NCBI GenBank assembly: GCA_029975295.1
Contig: JARKPK010000006.1
Span: 62,001 to 126,000, forward strand
Source: Thermoguttaceae bacterium
Lineage (GTDB): Bacteria; Planctomycetota; Planctomycetia; Pirellulales; Thermoguttaceae
Length of the DNA stretch: 64,000 nt
Reading direction: 5' to 3'
The stretch's first letter is position 1, and each line of letters begins with the position of its first letter. The notes under the pieces are model-generated. The model had not been told where the DNA came from. It did no database searches and saw only the letters and a program-made list of their open reading frames with translations. Below, in pieces: positions 55,748-64,000 of this stretch. A program made the translations under genes and the position numbers.

Positions 55748-56683
55748 ATGAGCAACGAGTTTGTTGTATCGATCCGGGCGGGATGGCAGCGGCTCAGTTG
55801 GTCGGTTCGCTTGGGCTGGCTGGCCGTTGCGGCCGTGTTCGTCGTTACCTACTGGGATCGATTGCTTTGGTTCGTCGAACATGCCAAGCAAGACGACCAT
55901 CAGCATTTCTTCTTTGTGCCGCCGTTCGCCATCTTCCTGCTGTGGTATCGGCGGGAAATGCTCGACTCGGACCTGCCGAGCGGGTTCAGTTTTTGGTCGG
56001 TTCCGTGCTTTGTCGTTTGGGGCGCGATGCGGTGGTTTCACTCCTATTTCTACTATCCGACGGTGGACGGATTGTCGGTCATCCCGTTTATGACTGGCAT
56101 CACGTTGGCCTTGGGCGGCTGGCGGGGCCTGCGTTGGGCCTGGCCATCGCTGTTGATGATGTTCTTCATGTTTCCGCTGCCCGGGACGATCGCCGATTTG
56201 TTCCGCTTCCGGTTGCAACGGATCGCCACGGTGGTGAGCGTGTTTCTGATTCAAACGATGGGCATTCCGGCCGTGGCGCAAGGCAACGCGATCTTCCTTT
56301 CCGAGCCGCCTCCGCTGGAAGTGGCCAACGTGTGCAGCGGACTGCGGATGTTGATGTTGTTCGTAACGATCTGCGTGGGAGCGTCGTTCGTGATGCGCGG
56401 CCCATTGTGGGAGAAGCTGGTGATCATCGCTTCGGCGATACCGATCGCCATCATCTCGAACGTCTGCCGCATCACGGCCACGGGCATGCAGCGCGAGTTC
56501 TACAGCACGGAGTACTTGGACGAGCATTTTCACGATTTGGCGGGGCTGGCGATGATGCCGCTGGCGTTGTTTCTGGCCTGGGCCGAGATCACCCTGTTGC
56601 GGAAACTCTTCCCCGAGGAACGCATGGACGAACCGCTCACGCTGGCCATGGCGGGCGAACCGCGCAAAGCGCCGGGTGCATAA
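55748..56683 (+). CDS. Exosortase (planctomycete type)
   Basis: The 311-residue polytopic membrane protein has the exosortase catalytic triad: Cys196 in ANVCSGLRM, Arg241 in NVCRITATG and His262 in HFHDLAGLAMM. Exosortases are transpeptidase-like proteins that process C-terminal sorting signals and accompany exopolysaccharide loci. About eight hydrophobic segments are seen, and no EpsI domain is fused to it. The gene heads a plus-strand cluster with a Wzz/kinase-like protein, an EpsI-like protein, a nucleotide-sugar dehydratase and an aminotransferase. No PEP-CTERM target is evident in the window. GGGGAA and AAAGG lie before ATG 55748. I avoid naming the exact xrt subtype. Confidence 0.92.
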   Translation: MSNEFVVSIRAGWQRLSWSVRLGWLAVAAVFVVTYWDRLLWFVEHAKQDDHQHFFFVPPFAIFLLWYRREMLDSDLPSGFSFWSVPCFVVWGAMRWFHSYFYYPTVDGLSVIPFMTGITLALGGWRGLRWAWPSLLMMFFMFPLPGTIADLFRFRLQRIATVVSVFLIQTMGIPAVAQGNAIFLSEPPPLEVANVCSGLRMLMLFVTICVGASFVMRGPLWEKLVIIASAIPIAIISNVCRITATGMQREFYSTEYLDEHFHDLAGLAMMPLALFLAWAEITLLRKLFPEERMDEPLTLAMAGEPRKAPGA

Positions 56684-56768
56684 GCGGGCGGCCCTCGGGC
56701 GGCCGTCGTTGGAACAGAGGCTTTTCGAGATTCTTCTCTTCACCACGTTTTAGTAGGTTGAGCTGACC

Positions 56769-58961
56769 ATGTCGAGCAACGAGACTCATCTGATTCCCGC
56801 GGAAGTCAACGGCGGTCCGACCGTCGTGCGCACCGGCGGCGAGCCGGCGATGAGCGTCTGGGCGGCGCCCCCGGCGGAAACGCACGCCGTGGGCATTGCG
56901 CCGTACTTGCACGCGTTCCGGCGGCACTGGTTCCTTTGCACGGCGCTGGGCCTGATGGCCGCGGCCATTGCCGGCGTGGCCACCTGGTTCGGCTACGGCT
57001 ACCGCTATGAGGCGGCGGCGTTTCTCCGCGTGTCGATGCGGCAGGAACAGATTCTGCCGAACACGCGGGCCTATGTGGACTTGATCAACGAGTACGAGGT
57101 GTTCAAGAACACCCAACAGCAGTTGGTCCGCAGCCGGTTCGTGCTCAACAACGCCCTGAAGAACCCCGAGGTCAAGTCGCTGCAACTGGAAAAGCGCGAA
57201 CGCGATCCGGTGGGCTGGTTGGCCGAAGAACTGATCGTGCGTTACCCGGGCCGAGCCGAGATCATGGAAGTGGCCATGCGGAGCCGCAATGGGAAAGAGG
57301 CGTCGATCTTGGTGCAGGCGGTTGTTGACGCCTACCTGCAAGACATCGTCAACGTCGAGTCGCGTCAGCGGCGCGAACGGCTCAACGACCTCGACCGCGT
57401 GTTCAACGAAAAGGAAGGCGAAGTCCGCCAAGTTCGAACCGCCTTGAAGGCCTTGGCCGAAGACCTCGGCACTTCCGACCGAGAGACGATCACCCTGAAG
57501 CAGCAGATCGCCATGCAGCAATACGCCGAATATCAACGGCAGTTGATGCAGGCTCAGTTCGAACTGCGGCGGACCAAGGGCGAACTCGACGCCCAGGTCG
57601 CTCTGCTGGAAGCGGTGAACGACCAGGATATTTCGGACTACGAGATCGACTCGCTGGCCCGCAACGACCCGGTGGCCCGCGATCTGCAAACCGAGTTGGC
57701 TTGGCGGCGGATGGACATGGCCTATATCGATTCGCACACCGCCGAGAACCAGAAGGCGCGGTACGCGTCGAAGTACAAGACCGACTTCGAATCGCTGCGG
57801 TCGCAACTGGCTGAGGTGTACGATTCGATCCGCGAGGGACTCAAGGCGATGCGCCGCTCGGAGATCAACAAGGAAATCCAGAAGCTCGAAGCGCAATTCG
57901 CCGGGCTGGTGGAGTTCGAGAAGCGACTGGCCAACGAAGTGGATGTGAAGCGCCAAGAGGCCGAGCGGCTGAGCACCTCGTCGATCGACCTGGAGATGAT
58001 GCGCAATCAGATCACCCAACTGGAAAACACGCTGAAGCAGGTTCACGAAGAACGCGAGCGGTTGCGGGTCGAGCAGCGGGCGGCCCCGCGGGTCACGCCG
58101 CTGCAAGGGGCTGAGGAACCGAAGGACGAGTACATGCCTTCGATCCGCTACCTGTTGGTGACCCTGGCCAGCCTGGCGGCGTTCTGCCTGCCGGTGGGAT
58201 TGGTGATTTGGGGCGATTCGCGCGGACGGAAGATCAACTCGGTGGAAGAAGTGGCGCAGCAGCTTGCGGGCCGGGCGCCGCTGATGGGCGCGTTGCCGAT
58301 CGTGCCGGGCCGCGTGCTGCGGCGCTTGGGCGGCCCGGCCGCCAAGCAAAGCGCGTGGGCCGAGCGGTTGACCGCGGCCGTGGACAGCGTGGCCGCCCGC
58401 GTGATGCGGGTGGCGGCCTCGGACAATGTCCGCGTGGTGCTCACCACCAGCGCGGTCGGCGGCGAAGGTTCGACGACCACGGCCACGCAGTTGGCCGCCA
58501 GCTTGGCTCGAAACGGCCGCCGCACCGTGTTGATCGACGGCAACTTCCGCCGCCCGGTGCTGCATCGGCTCTTCGGGGTGGAAGACGCCCCGGGCGTGTG
58601 CGAATGGCTCCGCGGCGAGGCGTCGTTGGGCGAGATCGCCCGCCCAACCGAGGCCGATGGCCTGACGGTGATCTCGGCCGGCCGGTTGGACCGCCAGTCG
58701 TTGGCGGCGTTGGCCAAAGGCTCGATCGGCGAACTGTTCGCCCAGTTGCGCAACGATTTCGAAATGATTGTGATCGACGGAGCGGCTGTCCTGCCGGTGG
58801 CCGACACCCGCCTGATCAGTCAGCATGTGGATATGGTGATTCTGGCTGTGTTCCGCGACGTGAGCCAGTCGCCCAAGGTGCAGTCGGCGTGCGAAATTCT
58901 CGACGCCTTCGGCGCCCGGCGGCTCGAAACGGTGGTCATGGCGCCGGCCGGCGACAGGTAA
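56769..58961 (+). CDS. Wzz-type chain-length protein fused to a kinase-like domain lacking the P-loop lysine
   Basis: The 730-residue protein has an N-terminal cytoplasmic tail, a transmembrane helix (about 55-77), a long coiled-coil periplasmic region (about 100-450; GKEASILVQAVVDAYLQDIV, RRERLNDLDRVFNEKEGEV), a second helix (about 460-480) and a C-terminal MinD/BY-kinase-like domain (about 550-730). The Walker A should read GEGKST; here it is GGEGSTTTATQLAASLA with Ser568 at the Lys position. Walker A' VLIDGNFRRP and Walker B MIVIDGAAVLP are recognisable, but the C-terminal Tyr cluster is absent. It probably controls polysaccharide export or chain length; ATP use is doubtful. It lies 86 bases after the exosortase gene. 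Confidence 0.88.
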   Translation: MSSNETHLIPAEVNGGPTVVRTGGEPAMSVWAAPPAETHAVGIAPYLHAFRRHWFLCTALGLMAAAIAGVATWFGYGYRYEAAAFLRVSMRQEQILPNTRAYVDLINEYEVFKNTQQQLVRSRFVLNNALKNPEVKSLQLEKRERDPVGWLAEELIVRYPGRAEIMEVAMRSRNGKEASILVQAVVDAYLQDIVNVESRQRRERLNDLDRVFNEKEGEVRQVRTALKALAEDLGTSDRETITLKQQIAMQQYAEYQRQLMQAQFELRRTKGELDAQVALLEAVNDQDISDYEIDSLARNDPVARDLQTELAWRRMDMAYIDSHTAENQKARYASKYKTDFESLRSQLAEVYDSIREGLKAMRRSEINKEIQKLEAQFAGLVEFEKRLANEVDVKRQEAERLSTSSIDLEMMRNQITQLENTLKQVHEERERLRVEQRAAPRVTPLQGAEEPKDEYMPSIRYLLVTLASLAAFCLPVGLVIWGDSRGRKINSVEEVAQQLAGRAPLMGALPIVPGRVLRRLGGPAAKQSAWAERLTAAVDSVAARVMRVAASDNVRVVLTTSAVGGEGSTTTATQLAASLARNGRRTVLIDGNFRRPVLHRLFGVEDAPGVCEWLRGEASLGEIARPTEADGLTVISAGRLDRQSLAALAKGSIGELFAQLRNDFEMIVIDGAAVLPVADTRLISQHVDMVILAVFRDVSQSPKVQSACEILDAFGARRLETVVMAPAGDR

Positions 58962-59431
58962 CGACGATGCCCGCAACAGCGAGGTGCGCCGATCGGTCAT
59001 CCGATCGGCCGCCTCGCCCTGCGGGCCGATCGGTTGACCGGTTCGGCGGAAAGCCGGCCGAGCTCGGTGGGGGGATGTGGGCGCTACGGTCGGTTTGTCC
59101 GGCCGCGTTTTCCGAGGCTGGCTTCTATTCCAACACGGCCGGGCAAACCTTCGGGTGCGCCCGGCAAGCCCTTTGCTAACGTGGACGGAATGAGAATCTC
59201 GCGCATCGGGCCGCAGTCGAAGGCCCCACGCCGTGCCCCTGATCGTGTGGATTGTGTTTGAGAGCGCGGCCGGGAATTGGGGGGCGGCTATTCGCCGGCG
59301 TCGCAGCGGGGATAATTGAGGATTGGCTCTGGCCGGTTCGCCGCCGTTCGTGCGGTTCGAATTGCCGCGCCGAGGGGCCGAACCGGCGCGGCCCGGTGGA
59401 GCCAGCGGGAAACCGGAATCGAGAGACGGTT
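58962..59431. other. Intergenic region between Wzz/kinase-like and EpsI-like genes
   Basis: About 470 bases. It contains the strong stem-loop at 58979-59017. No gene is recognisable; an open frame from 59252 runs into the EpsI gene but has no motif before ATG 59432. Confidence 0.5.
58979..59017 (+). repeat. Strong inverted repeat after the Wzz/kinase-like gene
   Basis: GCGAGG (58979-58984) and GCCGATCG (58988-58995) pair with CGATCGGC (59002-59009) and CCTCGC (59012-59017), a 14-pair interrupted stem around the loop GTCATC. A further GGCCGATCGG at about 59024-59033 could pair alternatively. No T-run follows, so it is not a clear rho-independent terminator. It starts 18 bases after the stop codon. 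Confidence 0.7.
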
Positions 59432-60097
59432 ATGAACGGAACGAGCGTGCGACTGCTGGTGATTTCCGGGCTGCTGCTGGTGGTGTTCGGGCTGACCCTT
59501 TGGACCCGCGGCGGCTTGACGCGCGACGACGTGTTGATGCCGGTGCGCCCGCTGAACGAGCTTCCGCAATCGCTCGGCAACTGGCAGGGCGAAGAAGTCG
59601 AACTCGATCCGCGGATTGCCACGGCGACCGGCGCGGAAGAGTTGGTCAATCGTCGTTACGTCGCTCCGGCGTTGCTGCCGGTGACGCTGCACTGCGCCGT
59701 CCACGTCAACCCGGAAACGGCGGTGATCCATACCCCGATCCACTGCTATCGCGGCCAAGCCTACCAGATGCTCGACGAGCGAAGGGTAGTGATCGCTTCC
59801 TCGGGCGACGCGGCTGTAGAGGCCAGCTTTTCCACGTGGCAGCAGGGCGGGCGCAAGGTTCGAGTGCTATACTGGTTTCAATGGGGCGAATACACCTTTT
59901 TCGATCGACTCGACCTGGGCGCCGTCCGGGTGCGGATGCGCGGGCTGAAGCAATGGCCCGCCGTCATCAAGGTGTTGCTGGAAACCCCGGCCACCGACGA
60001 TGAGGAAGCGGACGAGCGACGATTGGTCGAAGTGGGCAAGCAAACGTTTGATTGGTTGGTTGTCAACAGCGGTTTGCCCAAGCCTGCCGCGGAGTAG
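59432..60097 (+). CDS. EpsI-like exosortase-associated protein
   Basis: The 221-residue protein has one N-terminal membrane helix (LLVISGLLLVVFGLTLWTRG) and an exported domain resembling EpsI (DUF3485): LNELPQSLGNWQGEEVELDP near the start, VNPETAVIHTPIHCYRGQAY with the conserved PxxCYxGxG-like segment, and VRVLYWFQWGEYTFFDRLDL. EpsI proteins accompany exosortases in many polysaccharide loci and may work with them; their biochemical role is not settled. ATG 59432 has GAGAGAC upstream. The next gene begins ten bases after its stop. Confidence 0.88.
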   Translation: MNGTSVRLLVISGLLLVVFGLTLWTRGGLTRDDVLMPVRPLNELPQSLGNWQGEEVELDPRIATATGAEELVNRRYVAPALLPVTLHCAVHVNPETAVIHTPIHCYRGQAYQMLDERRVVIASSGDAAVEASFSTWQQGGRKVRVLYWFQWGEYTFFDRLDLGAVRVRMRGLKQWPAVIKVLLETPATDDEEADERRLVEVGKQTFDWLVVNSGLPKPAAE

Positions 60098-60106
60098 TCG
60101 CCCAAG

Positions 60107-61996
60107 ATGAACAAGCTGTTCGGTGCCATGCTCCGCTTTCGCGGCGCGCTGATTGCCGTCGGCCATGCGGCGGTTTTCGCCGCGGCCTTGTGGGCGGCCT
60201 TCTTGCTGCGTTTCGATTTCGAGCCGCCGACCTACTTCGTGGAGATGTTCCGCGTTTGCCTGCCTTGGGTGGTGGTGCTCAAGTGCTTGGTGTTCTACTC
60301 GGCCAGCCAGTTTCAGGGCTGGTGGCGATTCGTCACCTTCAGCGATCTGGTGGCGATGCTTCGCGCGGCCCTGATTGCGGCGGTGGCTGTAGCCGCAGTG
60401 GATCATTTCCTCGTGCCCGCCTACCAAATCCCGCGGAGCGTGTTGATCCTCGATTGCATGATCAGCCTGACGGTCTTGGCGGCGCTGCGGGCCAGTTGGC
60501 GATTGGTGCGAGAGAACATCCACCCGCTCTGGAGCAAAGACGTTCGCGGCGCGTTGATGGTGGGCGTCGACCACAATAGCGCGATTCTGGCGTATCAGAT
60601 TCAATCGCATTACGATTTGGGCTACCGCGTCCGGGGCTTCATTTCGACCGGGGTCGATGGGGCGAAGCCGGGCAGCCGACTCGGGCAGATTCCGATCCTC
60701 GGATCCCTCGACCAGTTGCTCGACATTGCCGCGGCCGTCCAAGCCCGCGATATTCTCGTGATGGCCGGCACGCTTGGCGGCGGCGAATTGCGGCATTTGA
60801 TGGGCGTTTGCCGCAACGCCAAACTGAACCTGAAGATCATCCGATCGGCCGGCGAACACCTCAATGCCGACGAACGAGTGCCGATCCGCGATATTGAGAT
60901 CGCCGACTTGCTTCGCCGCGACCCGGTGCAGCTCGACAGCGAGAAGATCGGCCGGTGGATCGAGGGGCGCCGCGTGCTGGTCACCGGGGCCGGCGGCAGC
61001 ATCGGCAGCGAAATCTGCCGCCAAGTGCTGCGGTTCAACCCGTCCGCGCTGGTTCTCTTGGGCCGCGGCGAAAACCGCATCTTTTCAATCAACAACGAGT
61101 TGCGGCGGCTGTATCCCGAGGCGGACTTGCGGGTATGCATCGGCGATGTGACCGATGCGCAGCGGATGCGGAACGTCTTTCTCGAACATCGGCCGGAAGT
61201 GATCTTCCACGCTGCGGCGCACAAACATGTGCCGTTGATGGAATTCAATACCGGAGAGGCGATCAAGAACAACGTGTTTGGCACTCGCTGTTTGGCCGAC
61301 CTGGCCGATGAGATCGGCGCGGAAAGCTTCGTGCTCATCTCGACGGATAAGGTGGTCAACCCCACCAGCGTGATGGGCGTTTCGAAACATTTGGCCGAGC
61401 GCTATGTTCACGCCCTGTCGCAAGAGTCGAGCACGCGGTTCACTGTGGTGCGTTTCGGAAACGTGCTCGGATCCAACGGCAGTGTCGTGCCGCTGTTTCA
61501 AGAGCAGATTCGCCAGGGTGGGCCCATCACGATCACCGATCCGCGGATGACGCGGTTCTTTATGACCATTCCCGAGGCCTCTCAGCTGGTTTTGCAGGCG
61601 GGAGCGATGGGCCGCGGTGGGGAGATTTTCGTGCTCGAAATGGGCGAGCCGGTTCGCATTGTCGATCTTGCCCGCGATCTGATTCGCCTTTCGGGATTGC
61701 CCGAACACGCCATCGAGGTGGTTTTCACCGGCATTCGGCCGGGCGAGAAGCTCTACGAGGAGCTTTACTTCACCGACGAGCAGACGCTGCCCACGTCTCA
61801 TCCCAAGGTCCGCGCGGCGTACCATCGTCCCTTCTCGTTGCCCGAGGTGCGTCGATCGCTCGAAGAATTGGCCGAGTTGGTCAACGGGCCCGAAGAGCCC
61901 CTGCGAAGGGCGTTGCACCAGATTGTCCCCGAATGGCTCAACGGGCAGACGCTCGCCGCCGAGCCGAAAGAGCAGCCCGCCGCCCGACCGTCATGA
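60107..61996 (+). CDS. FlaA1/CapD-type membrane nucleotide-sugar 4,6-dehydratase/epimerase
   Basis: The 629-residue protein has four N-terminal membrane helices (about 1-130), a Rossmann-like CoA-binding-like domain (SKDVRGALMVGVDHNSAILA), and a C-terminal SDR domain: GRRVLVTGAGGSIGSEICRQ (NAD-binding), ACGDVTD-like IGDVTD, the HAAAHKHVPLMEFN motif, STDKVVNPTSVMGVSKHLAE and RFGNVLGSNGSV. In place of the usual YxxxK, the sequence reads MGVSK, as in PglF/CapD-type enzymes. They make UDP-4-keto-6-deoxy-sugars such as the precursor of QuiNAc/bacillosamine or FucNAc. It follows the EpsI-like gene by nine bases and precedes a DegT aminotransferase, which could aminate its keto product. Confidence 0.93.
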   Translation: MNKLFGAMLRFRGALIAVGHAAVFAAALWAAFLLRFDFEPPTYFVEMFRVCLPWVVVLKCLVFYSASQFQGWWRFVTFSDLVAMLRAALIAAVAVAAVDHFLVPAYQIPRSVLILDCMISLTVLAALRASWRLVRENIHPLWSKDVRGALMVGVDHNSAILAYQIQSHYDLGYRVRGFISTGVDGAKPGSRLGQIPILGSLDQLLDIAAAVQARDILVMAGTLGGGELRHLMGVCRNAKLNLKIIRSAGEHLNADERVPIRDIEIADLLRRDPVQLDSEKIGRWIEGRRVLVTGAGGSIGSEICRQVLRFNPSALVLLGRGENRIFSINNELRRLYPEADLRVCIGDVTDAQRMRNVFLEHRPEVIFHAAAHKHVPLMEFNTGEAIKNNVFGTRCLADLADEIGAESFVLISTDKVVNPTSVMGVSKHLAERYVHALSQESSTRFTVVRFGNVLGSNGSVVPLFQEQIRQGGPITITDPRMTRFFMTIPEASQLVLQAGAMGRGGEIFVLEMGEPVRIVDLARDLIRLSGLPEHAIEVVFTGIRPGEKLYEELYFTDEQTLPTSHPKVRAAYHRPFSLPEVRRSLEELAELVNGPEEPLRRALHQIVPEWLNGQTLAAEPKEQPAARPS

Positions 61997-62662
61997 TCGA
62001 CACGAACGGACGTGCCTGCCGGGTTTGCTTGCTCGATCAGCAAGGCCGAAATGCCTTATGGGGGAATGAGGAAATGATGATCGGCGGAGTGATCTTTCGT
62101 CTTATGCTCACCCAATGGCATTTGTGATGTAGTCTTACGTAAGCAGATGACGGTTCGTTTGGGAACCGTTTCCGAGTTGAGTTGGGGGGGCAGGCAGCAG
62201 CGTATCGACGGGCGATGGTTCGCCGGGCCGGCATTTTCGGCCTGAAGACGGTCGCCCCACGGGAACGGAGTGCGCGCCGACATCGCTGGGCCGGCCCTCG
62301 GTCGAGCGCTCATAAGAACCAGTATCGCAGAGAGTTGCGAGCGAAAATCCTTCCGGTCCGTTGGTCGTTCGGCCGCGAGTCTCCGCGATTGGTCGGTAGG
62401 TGGTCCGACGCGACCGGCCTTTTGAGCGGGCGAGTTGCACCCGCGGACCACGTTGCTGTGAATCTCATCGTCGGACGGTCGCGCAAGAACGTCAGAGTGT
62501 GTTCGAGAACGCGCGGCCCCCGATAAGGGTGTGTTTGCGAGGAATTGATCTTTCCTTCGTAGCATGTTTCCGGGTAGAAGTTTGGGCGCTGGAGCCGCCC
62601 TCGGCGGATTATCGGAAACTTGCGCCGCAGCGCTGCGGTGCAGCGTGCTGAAGGAAACGATT
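61997..62662. other. Intergenic region before the DegT aminotransferase
   Basis: About 665 bases with no recognised gene. Two stem-loops are visible: CTTGCT/AGCAAG (62028-62044) and ACGGTTC/GAACCGT with a six-base loop (62150-62169), neither followed by a clear T-run. A purine-rich GAGGAAATGATG at about 62066-62077 starts a 17-codon frame (MMIGGVIFRLMLTQWHL), too short to support. Confidence 0.45.
62150..62169 (+). terminator. Perfect stem-loop, weak terminator candidate
   Basis: ACGGTTC (62150-62156) and GAACCGT (62163-62169) form a seven-pair stem with loop GTTTGG, followed by TTTCCG. The short T-run makes termination uncertain. It lies about 150 bases after the dehydratase stop. Confidence 0.35.
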
Positions 62663-63838
62663 ATGGCCACCGTTGTCGCACCGTCGTCCTCTCAAGTGAG
62701 TTCGGTTCCCGTGCCGTTGCTCGACCTGAAAGCCCAATTCGCTCCGATTCGTCAGGAGATCATTGCCGCCGTAACGGCCGTGCTGGAGAGCCAGCAGTTC
62801 ATTCTCGGCCCGGTGGTTTCGGAGTGCGAGGCGCGGATCGCCGAATACTGCGGTTGCCGGCATGGGGTGGGGGTGTCGTCGGGCACCGACGCGCTGCTGC
62901 TGGCCCTGATGGCCGAGCAGATCGGGCCGGGCGATGAAGTGATTACGACGCCCTACACGTTTTTCGCCACGGCCGGCTCGATCGCGCGGGTAGGGGCCAA
63001 GCCGGTGTTTGTCGATATCTTGCCCGACACCTTCAATATCGATCCGGCACAGATCGAGGCGAAGATCACGCCGGCGACGAAAGCGATTATGCCGGTGCAT
63101 CTCTACGGTCAATGCGCCGACATGGACCCGATCCTTCGTCTGGCCGAAAAGCACGGCCTGACGATCATTGAAGATGCCGCGCAGGCGATTGGGGCCGAGT
63201 ATCGCGGCCGCCGCGCCGGTTCGATGGGCAAGTACGGCTGTTTCAGCTTCTTCCCATCGAAGAACCTTGGTTGCGCCGGCGACGGCGGCATGGTTACCTG
63301 TAGCGACAGTGAGGCGGCCGAGCTGTTGCAGGTGCTGCGCGTGCATGGATCGAAGCCGAAATACTACCACTCGATGATCGGCGGCAATTTCCGATTCGAC
63401 GCGATTCAGGCCGCCGTGATCAACGCCAAACTGCCGTATCTCGATCGTTGGTCGCAAATGCGACAAGCCAACGCGTCGCGTTACCGGCGGTTGTTTGCCG
63501 AGGCCGGGCTCATCGGCACAGGCTGCGTTCAGTTGCCGGTCGAGGCCCCGCATCGCCGCCACATTTACAACCAATTCGTGATCCGCGCGGCGCGACGCGA
63601 CGAGCTGGTTGCGCACCTGCGAACGCGGAACATCGGCGTGGAGATTTACTATCCGGTGCCGCTGCACTTGCAAGAGTGCTTCGCCTATTTGGGCCATCGG
63701 CCCGGCGAGTTCCCCGTCAGCGAGTCGGCCGCCCGCGAAACGCTGGCCTTGCCGATCTATCCCGAACTGACCGACGCGCAGGCGGAATCGGCCGTTGAGG
63801 CCGTTCGGTCGTTCTACGAAATCAATGGCGCCGACTGA
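62663..63838 (+). CDS. DegT/DnrJ/EryC1/StrS-type sugar aminotransferase
   Basis: The 391-residue PLP enzyme starts [20 protein letters not shown], has the [16 protein letters not shown] motif, the [20 protein letters not shown] segment and the Schiff-base lysine in [16 protein letters not shown]. It transfers an amino group (usually from glutamate) to a keto nucleotide sugar in the cytoplasm. The position behind a 4,6-dehydratase and the closeness of the exosortase genes fit synthesis of an amino-deoxy sugar for surface polysaccharide. ATG 62663 has AAGGA eight bases upstream; the open frame begins at 62564. Confidence 0.93.
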   Translation: MATVVAPSSSQVSSVPVPLLDLKAQFAPIRQEIIAAVTAVLESQQFILGPVVSECEARIAEYCGCRHGVGVSSGTDALLLALMAEQIGPGDEVITTPYTFFATAGSIARVGAKPVFVDILPDTFNIDPAQIEAKITPATKAIMPVHLYGQCADMDPILRLAEKHGLTIIEDAAQAIGAEYRGRRAGSMGKYGCFSFFPSKNLGCAGDGGMVTCSDSEAAELLQVLRVHGSKPKYYHSMIGGNFRFDAIQAAVINAKLPYLDRWSQMRQANASRYRRLFAEAGLIGTGCVQLPVEAPHRRHIYNQFVIRAARRDELVAHLRTRNIGVEIYYPVPLHLQECFAYLGHRPGEFPVSESAARETLALPIYPELTDAQAESAVEAVRSFYEINGAD

Positions 63839-64000
63839 GTGCCGCCAAAGCTGCTGAAGCTCGAACCAAGCCCTGCCTTCGGCCGAGGCTGCGCGCCGAG
63901 CGTCTCCACAGTTGCCTCAACAGCCAATCGATCTGGGGGGTATCGCTGCCGCGTTGCGGCCCGTCACAGTTGCATTCGCCGCCTGGGGCTGACAGAATAG

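Noticed and set aside
56637..59000. A 787-codon minus-strand frame opposite the Wzz/kinase gene
   Set aside because: It is a shadow of the coding strand with no motif of its own.
62074..62127. A 17-codon leader-like frame (MMIGGVIFRLMLTQWHL)
   Set aside because: It has a purine-rich start but no attenuator structure or amino-acid bias that would support a leader peptide.

Overview
The window reads as a high-GC chromosomal segment of a planctomycete, probably Pirellulales-like; this is inferred from gene content, not from a search. Lineage markers are two DUF1559 proteins with a class-III prepilin leader (7768-8739, 27150-28298), a planctomycete-style exosortase/EpsI locus, Tat-exported Gfo/Idh/MocA and TIM-barrel sugar proteins, an oversized SecA, and Pro/Ala-rich lipoproteins. 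I see no rRNA, insertion sequence, prophage, CRISPR array or integron. One tRNA (His) is present.

Layout. 1-8.8 kb: the 5' part of an alpha-glucan phosphorylase (minus), APS kinase cysC, a translationally coupled hemX-like/hemA pair, a GT-C family membrane glycosyltransferase, tRNA-His with its promoter, and a DUF1559 protein. 8.8-16.5 kb (all minus): LOG-family protein, a prepilin-peptidase homologue with a degenerate catalytic half, a membrane-anchored zinc-ribbon trypsin-like protease, a UbiD decarboxylase and a URO-D-superfamily protein. 16.5-22.7 kb (minus): a probable sugar-use operon of TIM-barrel isomerase/epimerase, SSS symporter and secreted GH2 hydrolase with a C-terminal discoidin-like domain. 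23-28.3 kb: Ski2-like helicase (plus), Gfo/Idh/MocA oxidoreductase and a second DUF1559 protein. 28.8-36.6 kb (minus): hisB, hisC, a membrane histidine kinase with an unusual CxxxCH motif, and secA with an expanded C-terminal third. 37.4-40.5 kb (plus): small lipoprotein, gmhA-like and hldE (ADP-heptose synthesis, implying an LPS-type outer membrane). 40.6-43.2 kb (minus): an unknown protein whose stop overlaps the start of a SNF2 helicase. 43.5-48.8 kb (plus): coiled-coil protein, double-propeller PQQ-like lipoprotein, 2x[4Fe-4S] protein, PIN-domain protein and a small partner. 48.9-55.2 kb: recG (minus), Pro/Ala/Tyr-rich lipoprotein (plus), pectate-lyase-like double beta-helix protein (minus). 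55.7-64 kb (plus): exosortase, Wzz/BY-kinase-like fusion without the P-loop lysine, EpsI-like protein, FlaA1/CapD-type nucleotide-sugar dehydratase and a DegT aminotransferase. This last block looks like the start of an exopolysaccharide/cell-surface locus that probably continues past the right edge.

The items I think deserve most attention are: (i) amplification of a repeat unit in the SecA helical-wing region; (ii) the CxxxCH haem-like motif in the periplasmic domain of the kinase downstream of secA; (iii) the K-to-S change in the P-loop of the exosortase-locus Wzz/kinase protein; (iv) loss of the GxGD aspartate in the prepilin-peptidase homologue; (v) a dispersed TTCGC-type 16-bp repeat, one copy of which underlies a dubious 135-residue N-terminal extension of RecG; and (vi) the unknown-protein/SNF2 coupled pair. 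None is proven novel from sequence alone.
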